From Phallus indusiatus (Eukaryota > Basidiomycota > Agaricomycetes > Phallales > Phallaceae): a stretch of DNA of 64,000 bases. Positions within the stretch are counted from its first letter, which is position 1, and each line of letters opens with the position of its first letter. The DNA lies in assembly GCA_027605045.1 (NCBI GenBank), contig JAQFWX010000013.1, positions 186,001-250,000 on the forward strand, written 5' to 3'. A model generated the notes under the pieces. That model was not told the DNA's origin. It made no database searches and saw only the letters and a list, made by a program, of their open reading frames with translations. Shown here one piece after another: positions 45,907 through 56,700 of this stretch. The position numbers and the translations under genes were made by a program.

Positions 45907-47868
45907 TTTATAATGGTAAATAAACCTCTTTCGGTTTTTGCGACATAACGACAGGCCCAACCATCACTACTTTCTTAGAAGGTTCGGCAATAAGCTCATC
46001 GAATTGCGTCACAGGATCCATCGAAGTCCTGATCGCAGTGTTTTGGATAATCTCCACCAAGCGTTTCCGCCACAACACATCGCTATCGGCCAAACCACGA
46101 GAAATAGTGCTAAAAAGAAGATTACACCGATCTTTGTAACTTTTGTTGAAACAAAACATGGACCCGAGTCGATTTTGTTTCGTGAATATTTCCGCTATAG
46201 TATGAGCAACTGCTGACTTCCCCGTGCCAGCTTGTCCACTAAGAAGGAGTATTCGTTGAGATACGTCGCTATTCAAGTTGACCCAGGCCAATATCTCGTT
46301 GATCAAACGCTGACGGGTACCCGGTAAACATCGTTTGCCGGAAATGAACCCAGCATCCCGTGCGTATGGCATTTTGTCCAAAAGTATCAAATCCTCCAAA
46401 TAATGTGATTGTAAGTCGCAGAGGGTTCTCACTTGAGTAAAATTAGAATGTACGAACTTGTCTCCGCAGTAATGACCGAGATTCTGAGTGTCACGATTCC
46501 AGTCTCAAGAGTTATAGAACCAGTAATAACGCTCAGATAGTGATCCAGCCTTTCATTGAAAGATTTGACTTGATCATCAATGGTGGTCCCTTCCCAGACT
46601 TTTCCAACTAAAGAAATTTCATTTAGATTACGGAATATAAAAAAAAACAAAAGAAGCTTTGACCTATACTTCCAGTGCTATAGTCTTTTATAAAGTAAGC
46701 GCATTCAATCGTCTGTTGAACCAATAATTCAAAAGCCTTGCTTTGAGTATGAATAATATCCTCGCGTTCAGGGAGCCGTTCCACGTCGGTAATGTAATCA
46801 TAAATTTCCTTCAGTTTTTCACATAATTTCACAACGCTTTTATCGCGGTCTTTCTGAAAGATAATTATCTGGATTTAAATCAGGAGCTGTGACAGACATT
46901 GACAGATAATGGGCTGGGTAATACCTTCGGAATAGAAGAAAATATACTCCACGCCAACTTCGCATAGGGGTTAAGCTTGAAAGGGTTTCAGTCTCAGCCA
47001 GATTCCTAAATTTTTATGTAACATACTGCAGAGGCCGCATCTATGGCATTCATGAAAATCTCAAACAACAACAGTAAGGGCCATATATCCTCTTGATTCG
47101 CAGCAGCTTGCGTTTGGGCTGTTAAATCAAAAACTTCGTCTATCATGGTTGGAAGAACATTGAGCGTTTCTTTGATGGTGAACTTCAATTGACAATCTCC
47201 AGACATATTTAATGTACACTCTCCTATGTATATGTTGTATATACTGTCAATCAACGTCAAAATGAAAATGAAAATGAAAAATCCTACCAGAGTCAACAAT
47301 ATCTACAACTTTTCTTTCAAATGAGCCAATTTTACCAGTACGGACATGGAACTTTTTGACAGTGATGGTGATCGTTGGATCGTCAGTGATATCCGCAATG
47401 TTTCTGATTTGTGGTGTGAAAACGCAGCGTATGAAGAATACAAACGACATACAATGAGATTGGTTCCTCCCAGCGCACACTATTTCCATCAGGGTATTTT
47501 TCCATTGTTCGGGCTTTGCGTTTATTGTCTTACTCGATCTTGACATGAAACTTAGAACGCCCCGGAAGTCGGCTAACAGGAAGGTTAAGCAGCCTGATGT
47601 CTTAATCTTAGTGTTAGCTTCCAATATCGTTGGAGAAGGGATGTTATAAGAACCTGAGATAATAATGCCTTTACTATTACGGAGTGCCACGATCAAGAGA
47701 TCAGATGTTTTGTAACTTTAGAAACCGACTCTACAAAAGCCACGTACGACAAAGGTGCAGTCGAATTCATGATAAAACTGTCTCTTTGAAGCAATTCAGA
47801 GAACGATATAGTTGGGGGTGGGGAGCAGATCAGAGCGATCGGTCACTTCGATTAGTCATGAAAGAAGA

Positions 47869-47898
47869 CTAGCAGAGAATAAGCGCAGCAAGCTGCGC
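47869..47898 (-). other. Helitron 3' terminus (hairpin + CTAG)
   Basis: Minus strand: 7-bp perfect stem (GCGCAGC/GCTGCGC, loop TT, 47883-47898), a 10-nt spacer, then CTAG at 47872-47869 followed by T. This matches the canonical Helitron 3' end (hairpin about 10-12 nt upstream of CTRR, insertion before T). Confidence 0.85.
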
Positions 47899-47989
47899 CC
47901 GTGTTCAGGCTTGATCCGAGCAAGTTAATTTTGAGATACAAAAATAAGAAAGATGGTATAAGAAAATAGTAGTCTAATATATACATGTA

Positions 47990-48653
47990 TCAAAGTAGTA
48001 CATCTTTATATACAATATTTACTGTTTTTCCATTAGAATTTGGAGGTAAAAGTACTTTTATCTGCCCCATATTAGTACCTCTGGAGACAGCAACATAAAG
48101 TTGTCCATGAGAAAAAATTTGAGCACGTAAATCTATTCCAACATATCCTAATGACTGCCCTTGTGCTTTGTTGATAGTCATTGCAAATGCAGGCCGGAGG
48201 GGGTATTGCAGCCTCATAAGTTCGAAGGGGAGATCGGTGGAACTGAGTTTAATTCGTGGAATAAAGGCTGTGGATCCTTTTGCTGGACCTGTGAGGATTC
48301 GAACATGAAGGACTCTGCGACGTTTCTGGATGAGGCGAACACGGGTTCCATTACAAAGCCCTGCTTCGGGATTGATGTTGCGAAGGATGATAAGAGGCAT
48401 ATTGAGCTTCAGTTTGAGCTTTGCTGGTGGTAATCCAGGAACATCGAGTGAATTCAAGTATTCCACTGGGAATAAATCATCTTCGACCTCTCTCCTAACT
48501 GAATCCACACCATGGCAAACATCTATTTCTCCAGGAAATTGATCGAGGATCAACTTATTGAATTCATCAACTTCAGAGTTTCTTGGGCAAAGAATCGCGC
48601 GTTCGAGGAAATAGTTGTCATGTCAACCTGGGGATAGGTAGCTTGAATGAGTC
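47990..48653 (-). CDS. Helitron helicase, C-terminal part
   Basis: It continues the helicase across the solo LTR at 48654-49049 (SVQG joins LIQATYPQVD) and carries ERAILCPRNSEVDEFN, LRNINPEAGLCNGTR, QYPLRPAFAMTINKAQGQS (helicase motif V-like) and YVAVSRGTNMG (motif VI-like). It ends with TAG at about 47990. A one-base shift lies between PQVDM and NYFLERA (near 48615). In intact elements this domain unwinds DNA during rolling-circle transposition. Confidence 0.85.
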
Positions 48654-49049
48654 TGTTAGGGCTACTCAGCTCACACTAGAGGGAGGGGATCCTAAGACAA
48701 TATATTGGAAGGGAAACTAACTACTCACCTAGAGGGAGGGGATCCTAAGAGAACAAGCTTAGGGACCCTCACTCTAGGTACAACGACTATATACATAAAA
48801 CGACGACGCGGCGTGCGGCCCTGACACAGCTAAGTGCCAGGCGCCCAAGCCGAACCTAAGCGACGTGATGTCACGGGCATCACGCCGGGTACGAGCGCGC
48901 GACGCGCGCGAGTAAAGAAAGTGGAATAGAGACAGAACAAGGAAACGGAGAGTGAAAGTAAAATATGGAAATGATAAATAAAATAGAAAAGAAATGATGC
49001 CGATGATAATAACTAAGAAAATGAGAGACGGCGGTAGCGTACCCTGACA
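48654..49049 (-). mobile_element. Solo LTR, 396 bp, minus orientation, TSD GAGTC
   Basis: On the minus strand it begins TGTCAGGGTACGCTAC and ends GCCCTAACA, and is flanked by GAGTC at 48649-48653 and 49050-49054. No internal retroelement sequence remains. It is nearly the inverse of the solo LTR at 49740-50135 (same family, with a handful of differences) and carries the word AAGCTTGTTCTCTTAGG that is also in the gypsy LTR. Confidence 0.92.
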
Positions 49050-49739
49050 GAGTCCTTGTACAGATGGCTCGCAGCGCATGTTTTCGGGAATATCAAAGGA
49101 ATGATCCAGCGGAAGATCAATACCCTGCCCTATACCATGAAGCCATTGGGCAAACTCCACACTCTGAGGATCAGCATGGTCAATACGCATATTCTCCACC
49201 AAATGCAATATATGAACATTCTGCCAGAGTGGGGACCGTTGGATACAGGCATTGATAATCTCTTCCTTGGAGCCTTTGGGAACAACTGGAAGAATTTGTT
49301 GAAAATCTCCACCCCATGCCACAGTGATACCTCCAAATAAACGATCAGGTTCATTCCGAATATCCCGTAGTGTACGATCGACGGCCTCGCATGTGTGACG
49401 ATGCTGCATGGACATTTCGTCCCATATGATTAATCGAACTTGAGCCATTAGTTCTGCGCGAAGGGTGTTTCGGCCAATACTGCATGTCGAATTCGGAAGA
49501 ATATCAAGGGGAATCTTGAATGTGCTGTGAGATGTGCGACCACCTTTGAGCAAAAGTGCAGCAATGCCTGATGATGCCACACATAACACAATCATTCCTT
49601 CTGCTCTGCATGAGTGTGCAATTGCATTCCAAGTATATGACTTTCCAGTACCACCTGGTCCATGAAGAAAGAAGAGCCGACCTTGGTTATTACGAACAGA
49701 GTCGAGAATTGCATCATGAGCGGCACGTTGACCTGCGTT
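49050..49739 (-). CDS. Helitron helicase, N-terminal part (PIF1-like)
   Basis: The frame runs from NAGQRAAHDAILDSV through the Walker A motif GPGGTGKSYTWN, then IIWDEMSM (Walker B), GGDFQQILPVVP (motif III) and LVENMR, to SVQG at the solo-LTR junction. It is uninterrupted within this segment and joined in frame to the Rep domain across the solo LTR at 49740-50135 (YGQLN joins NAGQRA). Confidence 0.9.
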
Positions 49740-50135
49740 TGTCAGGGTACGCTACCGCCGTCTCTCATTTTCTTATTTATTATCATCGGCATCATTTCCT
49801 TTCTATTTTATTTATCATTTCCATATTTTACTTTTACTCTCCGTTTCCTTGTTCTGTCTCTATTTCACTTTCTCTACTCGCGCGCGTCGCGCGCTCGTAC
49901 CCGGCGTGATGCCCGTGACATCACGTCGCTTAGGCTCGGCTTGGGCGCCTGGCACTTAGCTGTGTCAGGGCCGCACGCCGCGTCGTCGTTTTATGTATAT
50001 AGTAGCTGTACCTAGAGTGAGGGTCCCTAAGCTTGTTCTCTTAGGATCCCCTCCCTCTAGGTGAGTAGTTAGTATTCTCCTTAATATATTATCTTAGGAT
50101 CCCCTCCCTCTAGTGTGAGCTGAGTAGCCCTAACA
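49740..50135 (+). mobile_element. Solo LTR, 396 bp, plus orientation, TSD GCGTT
   Basis: Starts TGTCAGGGTACGCTACC, ends TAGCCCTAACA, flanked by GCGTT at 49735-49739 and 50136-50140. Same family as 48654-49049 in the opposite orientation, with only 690 bp of helicase between them. The 117-aa ORFs across it (49556-49909 and 49662-50015) are artefacts of reading from the helicase antisense strand into the LTR. Confidence 0.92.
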
Positions 50136-51577
50136 GCGTTGAGTTGACCGTACATCTCTTCTGCATGGATTTGTTCATCGGCAATATTATAGTTTAGCTG
50201 TTCGGTAATAAGCCTATTTCCAGCATTATTCTCCCAATCACCGATTACAGCAGGAAGACTAAAATCTGACAATGATCGACCCATTTTATGAAGGATGATA
50301 TCGATTTTGTATAAACCAAAGTCATAGATCTCCTCTTGTGTTGGATCTGGCTTATCATAATCTCGCTGTATGACACGCAAGAGATCATCACATAGGTGAT
50401 CTCTGAACATCATCCAGAGATTTCGTGCATTGGAAGGAATTGAATGGGTAAGAATGGATACATACAGGCCCCGAAGTTGATGACCAGATTGAATTGCAGC
50501 AGCCTCTTGTAGGCAAAGTATCCATTCATTATCATCCTCCAAGAGACCTCTTGCCAAACAGGCTTCCTTGGCAGTCGGATATTCAATACCTTCAAAAGTA
50601 CGAAGTTCCGCAAATGATCGTGCTCCACGTACAACTGTGAGAAGGGTACGAATATGAAATCGTTCACCTGAATAAGGACTTGCAAAATGAATACGACCGA
50701 TTGCGCGGCACCTTTGACGGGGTTTCCAGGAATTATTTGTCTTGTTCCAGATGAAGCGTTCAGGGAACTCGATATAATGCAACTCTCTGGCCCATGCATA
50801 GTCTTCATTAGCTTTGAAATAAGCAGTAAGCTTGGTCCTGTGGTTTTCGATTCGATCAAGTAAGAGCTCTCGAGGAATATCTGGATTGAAAACCACCATT
50901 TGCTGATTTTCATCATGAACAGGAAGTGCGATGACAGTTGGCACCTGTCGATGTAACTCAAACTCATTGAGTCGCCAGATAGCCTCGTGCGAACTGACAT
51001 ATCGACAATCCAAGTAGCGTTTAACCTCATTGCGTCGAAGTTCCTCGTTTGCTTGATTTCCCTGTTGACCTGGTTGTACCTCCAAAGTGGTCCTATCATG
51101 ACCCTTGTTAATATATTTATGAATATATTTTATCGCTCTGATTGAGGCTGTCATTTCCACATTGATATGACATGCAAACTCAAGCAGAAAAACAGGGCAG
51201 AAAGGAACCACATGGCGATTATCAAAGGTAATACCATTTTTGATAAATGTCCGGCCGTTATTTGGACGGGCATATGTTGGATAACCATCATTGTTAAGTG
51301 TGGTCACTTCGGCAAAATCCTTGGGAAATTTTTTACTGCATTTCCCATTAACCATGCAGGGTGCATTAGGATGATCCCGTCCACATGGACCATGTATCAT
51401 GAGTGTGGTGACCAGCTCAAATAGTCTTGGATGTGTAGCAGGATCGGGTAGCTGAGCTGAAATAAGCGAGTCCACATCTGCAGGAGTGAGAAGGCGCGCA
51501 TTCTGCTCCACCCATATCAGAAGATGCATGTGTGGTAAGCCACGCTTCTGGAATTCAATGGTATACACATATGCAGT
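50136..51577 (-). CDS. Helitron Rep (HUH endonuclease) region
   Basis: It begins at the gypsy insertion with EFQKRGLPHMHLLIW, whose HMH is the HUH metal-binding motif, followed by HGPCGRDHPNAPCM, and then IKYIHKYINKGHD (the YxxKYxxK region with the catalytic tyrosines), ERFIWN, FHIRTLL and the long linker to the helicase. The segment has no internal stop. In intact elements this domain nicks the donor strand and joins it to the target. Confidence 0.9.
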
Positions 51578-51928
51578 TGTTACGGTACGCTAGCACCTCG
51601 CCCGATTATTCGATCTTTTCGATTTCTTTCGATTTCATTTCGTGTTTCGATTTCCTTCATTTCCCGTATTCCGCCGTTTCCACTATTTTCATCGTTTTCT
51701 CGATTTTTTGATCTCTTCGATCTACTCCGATTTCTGTTGTATCTCCTCGGATCCCATGGAGATCAGTCGGGCGCCTCGGACTCTGTACTTATATGCGTCT
51801 TCCCTAGAGGGGGATGCCTAAGCTTGTTCTCTTAGGTTTTCCCTCCTCTAGGTGAGTAGTTAGTCGATGCCCCTCAATAGATCTTAGGTTTTCCCTCCTC
51901 TAGGTGTGTGCCCTGAGTCGCCCTAACA
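51578..51928 (+). repeat. 5' LTR of the gypsy element (351 bp)
   Basis: TG...CA ended. Contains a TATA-like TTATAT at 51789-51794 and, 31 bp further, AAGCTTGTTCT, the probable transcript start. Two copies of 'ttaggttttccctcctctaggtg' words follow. It differs from the 3' LTR at position 23 (c/t) and near 51799 (c/t) by my reading. Confidence 0.93.
51789..51830 (+). promoter_or_regulatory. TATA-like box and putative transcript start / self-primer of the gypsy LTR
   Basis: TTATAT at 51789-51794; the 11-mer AAGCTTGTTCT at 51820-51830 is the exact complement of AGAACAAGCTT just inside the element (51931-51941). If transcription starts near 51820, as the 31-bp spacing from TTATAT suggests, the RNA 5' end could fold back on the leader as primer. 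Inference. Confidence 0.5.
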
Positions 51929-51930
51929 GT

Positions 51931-51941
51931 AGAACAAGCTT
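51931..51941 (+). other. Candidate self-priming primer-binding site
   Basis: AGAACAAGCTT begins two bases after the 5' LTR, the normal position of a primer-binding site. It is complementary over 11 bases to the putative RNA 5' end in the LTR, as in Tf1/sushi-type elements. I see no better tRNA match but cannot search a tRNA set. Confidence 0.55.
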
Positions 51942-52072
51942 CTACATTCGGACCGGTCGTTTCTATTGTCGTTTTCTTTCGGAAACTCTTCGTCAGCAGT
52001 GTCTCAGACGTTCCCGACATTGTTCGCCCATAAAACGACCCCTCCGCCCTTCGTTCTTCGATTCCTTTCGTC

Positions 52073-53711
52073 ATGGAACAGCCTGAGAGTGATCCCATCG
52101 TTCGCCTCACTGCGATTGAACAAAGAATGGAAGAGCTTGTAACTCATCTCAACCGACTTCTTCCCCCCCAGGCTTCTACTGCCGATCCCGCTAATCCGAA
52201 CACCCCTAATCCTGGAGCCTCGTCTCCAAACCCTCAAAACGAGACGAGATCGTCTCGAAACACTCGCCCCGCTGTACCTCTCGCTTATGATGGAGATTGT
52301 TAGGGCACGACCGTTCAGCGGTAAGACTTAAGGATCGGACTGCTACTATAACCCAGTAACCCAGTCTATAATAGCGCAAGGAACTACACTTGCGCGCACG
52401 GAAGTATATATACATGTTTACGTTATCTCTAACCAATAACTAACAGGTGCATTATCTGCCAATAGGAAGAGTCGGCAGCCGAGGACATACGAACGACATA
52501 GAGAAGGAGGGAGATGTGACAGAATGAAGCGAACGGAGAAACGGGAGAAGTTCGGGAGAATACGCGAGGGTTGAACACGGACCGGCATACCGGGTACCGT
52601 ATGACCGACGTAGAGCACGTAGGCATCTAAGTAGGTTATACTATACTACACTAATATACTAGAGTGACCGTTAACCTGGGACGTACCCTGACAGAGATCG
52701 CAAAAACGGCCGTACGTTCTGGAACTCGGTCGAACTCTACATGAGTGTATGCGGTGGCGATTTCCCGAATCTCAGTACCAAAGTCATCTGGGTACTATCC
52801 TACATGAATAGTGGACGCGCTGGTGCCTTTGCTGAACTTGTTCAGGCCCAGTACAACCGGGGATTGGCTCCTTATGAGACCTGGGAGGATTTCCGACAGA
52901 AGTTTCGCTCTGAATTCTTCCCGGTAACCGAAGCCGAAGACGCATTGAATCTCCTTCTCTCGGGACGTTATGCTCAAGGAGGTCGAAATGTAGACGATTA
53001 CACCGATGCGTTTCGCATAATCGTAGATCGCGCGGGATTTACGATTCATGATGGCCTTGCGCTGACAACGTATTATCGACAAGGTTTAGACCGAGAGATC
53101 TCTAGTAAAGTGGGAACGATGCAGAATCGACCCGATTACAGCGATTACGAAGGATGGGTTCAGGCTGCTAGACTCTTCGATCAGGCTCGCCGTACCAACG
53201 ATGCCTTCAATGCCACCCAACGTAGAGTCGTTGCAGGTAATTCAACTTCAACCCCTCTTACGTCGATTCCGATCTCCCGAACTCGACCCAACCCATTCCC
53301 GATCTACCAACGTACGGCGGGACCCCTATTTACTCCCCACCTCCTTTTCCTCCACCTCGTGCACCGATCCCTGCCGCCATGTCTCACCCGATACGATCAC
53401 CGATTTCTGCTCCTGCCAATGCTGCGCCTCCAACCCGAAATGATGCCATGGAGGTTGATGCTGCTCGCCGCCGCATACAGACTGAGACAGCCCGGTGTTT
53501 CCGATGTGGACAGTTAGGTCATCTCGTTAAGGACTGCCCACGCGCATTCGATGTTCGATTTATGCAGACCGATGAAATCGACGAGATTCTCGAGCAACGA
53601 TTTGCTCAACAAGATGTGCTGGAAATGCAGAATCGTGTCGAGATCGCTACGGAAGAAAACGAGATCGCGGTCACGGCAACTAGAGAGGATTTTCAGAACG
53701 GCAGCGAGTAA
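52073..53711 (+). pseudogene. Gag of the gypsy element, split by a solo LTR and frameshifted
   Basis: Starts MEQPESDPIVRLTAIEQRME (52073) and is interrupted at YDGD by a solo LTR (52298-52693). It resumes in the restored frame as RKNGRTFWNSVELYM, then the retrotransposon-gag core (WEDFRQKFRSEFFPVTEAEDA ... RNVDDYTDAFRIIVDRAG, positions to about 53220). A one-base shift near 53240 moves to the frame with the Pro-rich segment and the CCHC knuckle CFRCGQLGHLVKDC. Ends QNGSE at 53711. The frame of pol (-1) is open from 53684, a 28-base overlap. Confidence 0.85.
52298..52693 (-). mobile_element. Solo LTR (396 bp) inside gypsy gag, TSD GAGAT
   Basis: Plus strand TGTTAGGGCACGACC...GTACCCTGACA; the minus strand therefore begins TGTCAGGGTACG and ends GCCCTAACA. 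GAGAT flanks both sides (52293-52297 and 52694-52698). It shares only the end sequences with the two solo LTRs in the helicase; internal sequence differs, so it is a related but distinct family. Confidence 0.92.
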
Positions 53712-56700
53712 GGGATGCGCCCTCACTGCCGACGTCAAATAGATTCGATGTATTGTACATAGAAGACAAGTGCAATGAAATTTCTGATTCGAATTCTATT
53801 GACTCTGATGCATCCATTCCTCTGTCGAACCCTCTGATCCCTGGTCCTCGTCGCCTTTCGATTGGAAGACGCAAGCGAATTCCACGCGAATACCGTCTCA
53901 ATGCCACTGCCGGCACTCAGAAGCTCGAGATCGATGTAGAACTTCAGAGCACCGATACGGGCGATCTCATTCACTCGAAGGCGATGCTCGACACTGGTGC
54001 TAGTGGGATGTTCCTCGATCAGGACTTTGTCGAGAAGAATCGGCTCCCGAAGATTCGATTACCGAAACCGATTCCTGTTTTCAATGTTGATGGTACCCCC
54101 AATCAGGCAGGAAATATCACGCATGTAGTGGACCTGGTGATGCGATATCAAACCCATTCCGAACGTGTCATGTTCGCCGTCACTGCCCTTGGCAAATATC
54201 CAGTGTTGCTGGGACTACCCTGGTTCAAGGCTCACAACCCGGTGATCGACTACTCAACTGGAGAGGTCGAGTTAACCCGGTGTAATCCCGAATGTCGATC
54301 TTGTAGACCGCCTTCTACTGAAAAGAAAGGCCCGAAACGTTTCCTGCGTTCAGTTCGAGCGATCCCTCCTGTCACCCTGGACGAAACCGAATCCACCGAT
54401 CCAGATATGCCTGATCTCGTGAACGTGGAAGATGAGTTTCACCCAGAAGAAGGTGATCGATTATTCGCGGTTTCCCTTAATTCAGAACCCCTGGACAGTT
54501 GCCGTATCAGAGCTACGGAGACTATCTCCCAGCGATTGGCTCAGGCGCATGCGAATAATACCAGAGATACCCCCAAATCGGGATTTCGAGAAATCGTCCC
54601 CGAAATGTTCCACGATTTCGAAGACGTTTTCGCGAAAGAATCATTCGACTCCTTACCGCCTCCAAAGAAGTGGGATCATGCAATAGAGCTTTTACCCGAT
54701 TCGGATCCCAAGTTTTGCAAGGTATACCCTCTGTCGCCTAATGAACAGAAGGAACTCGATGCGTTTTTGGAAGAAAATCTTCGTTCGGGTCGAATCCGTC
54801 CCTCGAAATCGCCCATGGCTTCCCCGGTCTTCTTTATCAAAAAGAAAGATGGCTCCCTACGACTCATTCAGGACTATCGGGCTCTCAACGCGATGACCAT
54901 CAAAAATCGATACCCGTTACCCCTGATTCCCGAACTCATCAACAAGTTGAGAGGCGCGAAGTATTTCACGAAGCTCGATGTTAGGTGGGGATACAACAAT
55001 GTTCGCATCAAAGAGGGCGATGAGTGGAAGGCAGCATTTCGCACCAATCGAGGACTGTTCGAACCTTTGGTCATGTTCTTCGGTTTGACCAACAGTCCGG
55101 CGACATTCCAGACGATGATGAACGAGATTTTCGAGGACATGATCACGGAAGGGGTTGTAGCTGTTTATATCGACGATATACTGATCTATACGAGAACGAA
55201 AGAAGAGCACGATCGCATCACACGTCGCGTCTTAGAACGACTAAGGGAGCATAAACTCTATCTCAAGGCTGAGAAATGCGAATTCTGTCGTACTAAGATC
55301 GAGTATTTAGGTCTGGTCATATCCGAGAACACCGTCGAGATGGACCCTGCGAAAGTATCGGGTGTCAGAGATTGGCCAGTTCCGAAGAATGTTACTGAGG
55401 TTCAATCGTTTTTGGGTTTCGCGAACTTCTATCGCCGATTTATTAAGGATTTCTCGCTGATCGCCGTTCCCTTGTTTGGCCTCACCAAGAAAGAAGTTCC
55501 GTTTATCTGGGCCGACACTTGTCAACAAGCTTTCGATTCTCTGAAATCGGCAATGACCTCTGCACCGGTTCTTGCGATTCCTGATCCATCGAAACCTTAC
55601 CGAGTAGAAGCTGACAGTTCCGACTTCGCGACAGGTGCCGTCCTGTCTCAACCTTCTCTCGAGGACAACAAATGGCACCCAGTGGCCTTCTTCTCGAAGG
55701 CTTTGAGCCCGGTGGAGCGAAATTACGAAATCCACGACAAAGAGATGTTAGCTATCATTCGAGCATTAGAAGAATGGCGACATTTCCTGGAAGGTGCGAC
55801 TCATCCGATTGACATTCGCACGGATCACAAAAACCTGGAGTATTTCATGACGGCTCGCAATCTAAATCGCAGGCAAGCTCGTTGGTCGGTTTATCTCGCG
55901 CGTTTCGATTTCACCTTGCGGCATATAACTGGTAAATCAATGGGTAAGCCTGACGGTCTCTCACGTCGTGCCGATCATGGTTCGGGAAAGTTCGATAATC
56001 AAGGTATCACTCTAATCCGACCCGAAATGTTTGCTATCAATGCCATGCAAACATTCCGCCTTAGAGGGGAGGAGGACGAGTTCCTAGGCCAGATACGGAA
56101 AGCGAACAGAGAAGGCAAACGAGAAGATAGCGTTTCGAAAGCCATCGAATCCCTTAAGGCGATAGGTGGGAGATCGGTTCACACCAGCGAATGGGCTGAG
56201 GATCAGGATGTCATTTACTACCGAGGGAAGATCTATGTTCCCGAAGTAGATGATTTGCGACGGGAAATCGTCCAACGACATCATGACACCAAACTCGCTG
56301 GTCACCCGGGTCGATTTAAAACGTTAGAACTGGTATCGCGAACCTTTTGGTGGCCCGGGATCTCTCGATATGTACAACGGTATGTAGAGGCCTGTGACAC
56401 TTGTATACGTACGAAACCCTCGAGACATGCTCCGTATGGCGAATTGCAACCTACCGAAACTCCGAATCGACCTTGGCAATTCATATCGGTCGATTTCATT
56501 GTCGAACTCCCGGAATCGAATGGTTATGATGCAATTCTTTCGGTAGTAGATTCACTGACAAAACGGGTTCACTTTGTCCCAACATTTACTACTGTTGACG
56601 CTTCGGGCCTTGCATCTCTCTACCTCCAACACGTCTGGAAGTTGCATGGATTACCCGAGAAGATCATATCGGATCATGGACCTCAATTCTCGTCTCGTTT

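Larger units (their letters stand above)
44025..45945. mobile_element. TA-target DNA transposon (non-autonomous), inserted in the NACHT Walker B codons
   Basis: Both ends carry TGTCGCAAAAACCGAAAG as a perfect 18-bp terminal inverted repeat (similarity continues for about 7 more bases). The element is flanked by TA at 44023-44024 and 45946-45947, and removing the element plus one TA restores the NLR reading frame exactly. TA duplication and short inverted repeats fit the Tc1/mariner superfamily. About 690 bp belong to this element itself; the rest is a second element nested inside. No transposase ORF is seen. Confidence 0.9.
40101..47770 (-). pseudogene. NLR-type protein pseudogene: C2-like - NACHT - WD40 (NWD family)
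   Basis: From the right: a probable N-terminal C2-like segment (to about 47290), several spliced exons with LNPYAKLAWSIFSSIPK and VGKVWEGTTIDDQVKSFNER, then LPGTR..., the P-loop GQAGTGKSA (about 46220), Walker B VVIAIDALDE, RIIITSRPEQDIE, winged-helix/arch text and two or more WD40 propellers (42891-40508), finishing GWVLGPRGELLFW ... FVHGTRWTEC. Such proteins act as intracellular pattern or non-self sensors in mushrooms. Lesions are a 1.9-kb transposon splitting Walker B, a one-base shift shortly after it, an in-frame TAG after LLNKI (about 42916) and a one-base shift near 42210. WD40 repeats are high-information and otherwise well preserved, implying recent loss. Confidence 0.88.

Noticed and set aside
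49556..50015. Two 117-aa plus-strand ORFs with hydrophobic stretches
   Set aside because: They start in the antisense strand of the Helitron helicase and run into the solo LTR at 49740; the hydrophobic part is LTR sequence, also seen in the equivalent frames at 48774 and 62524.
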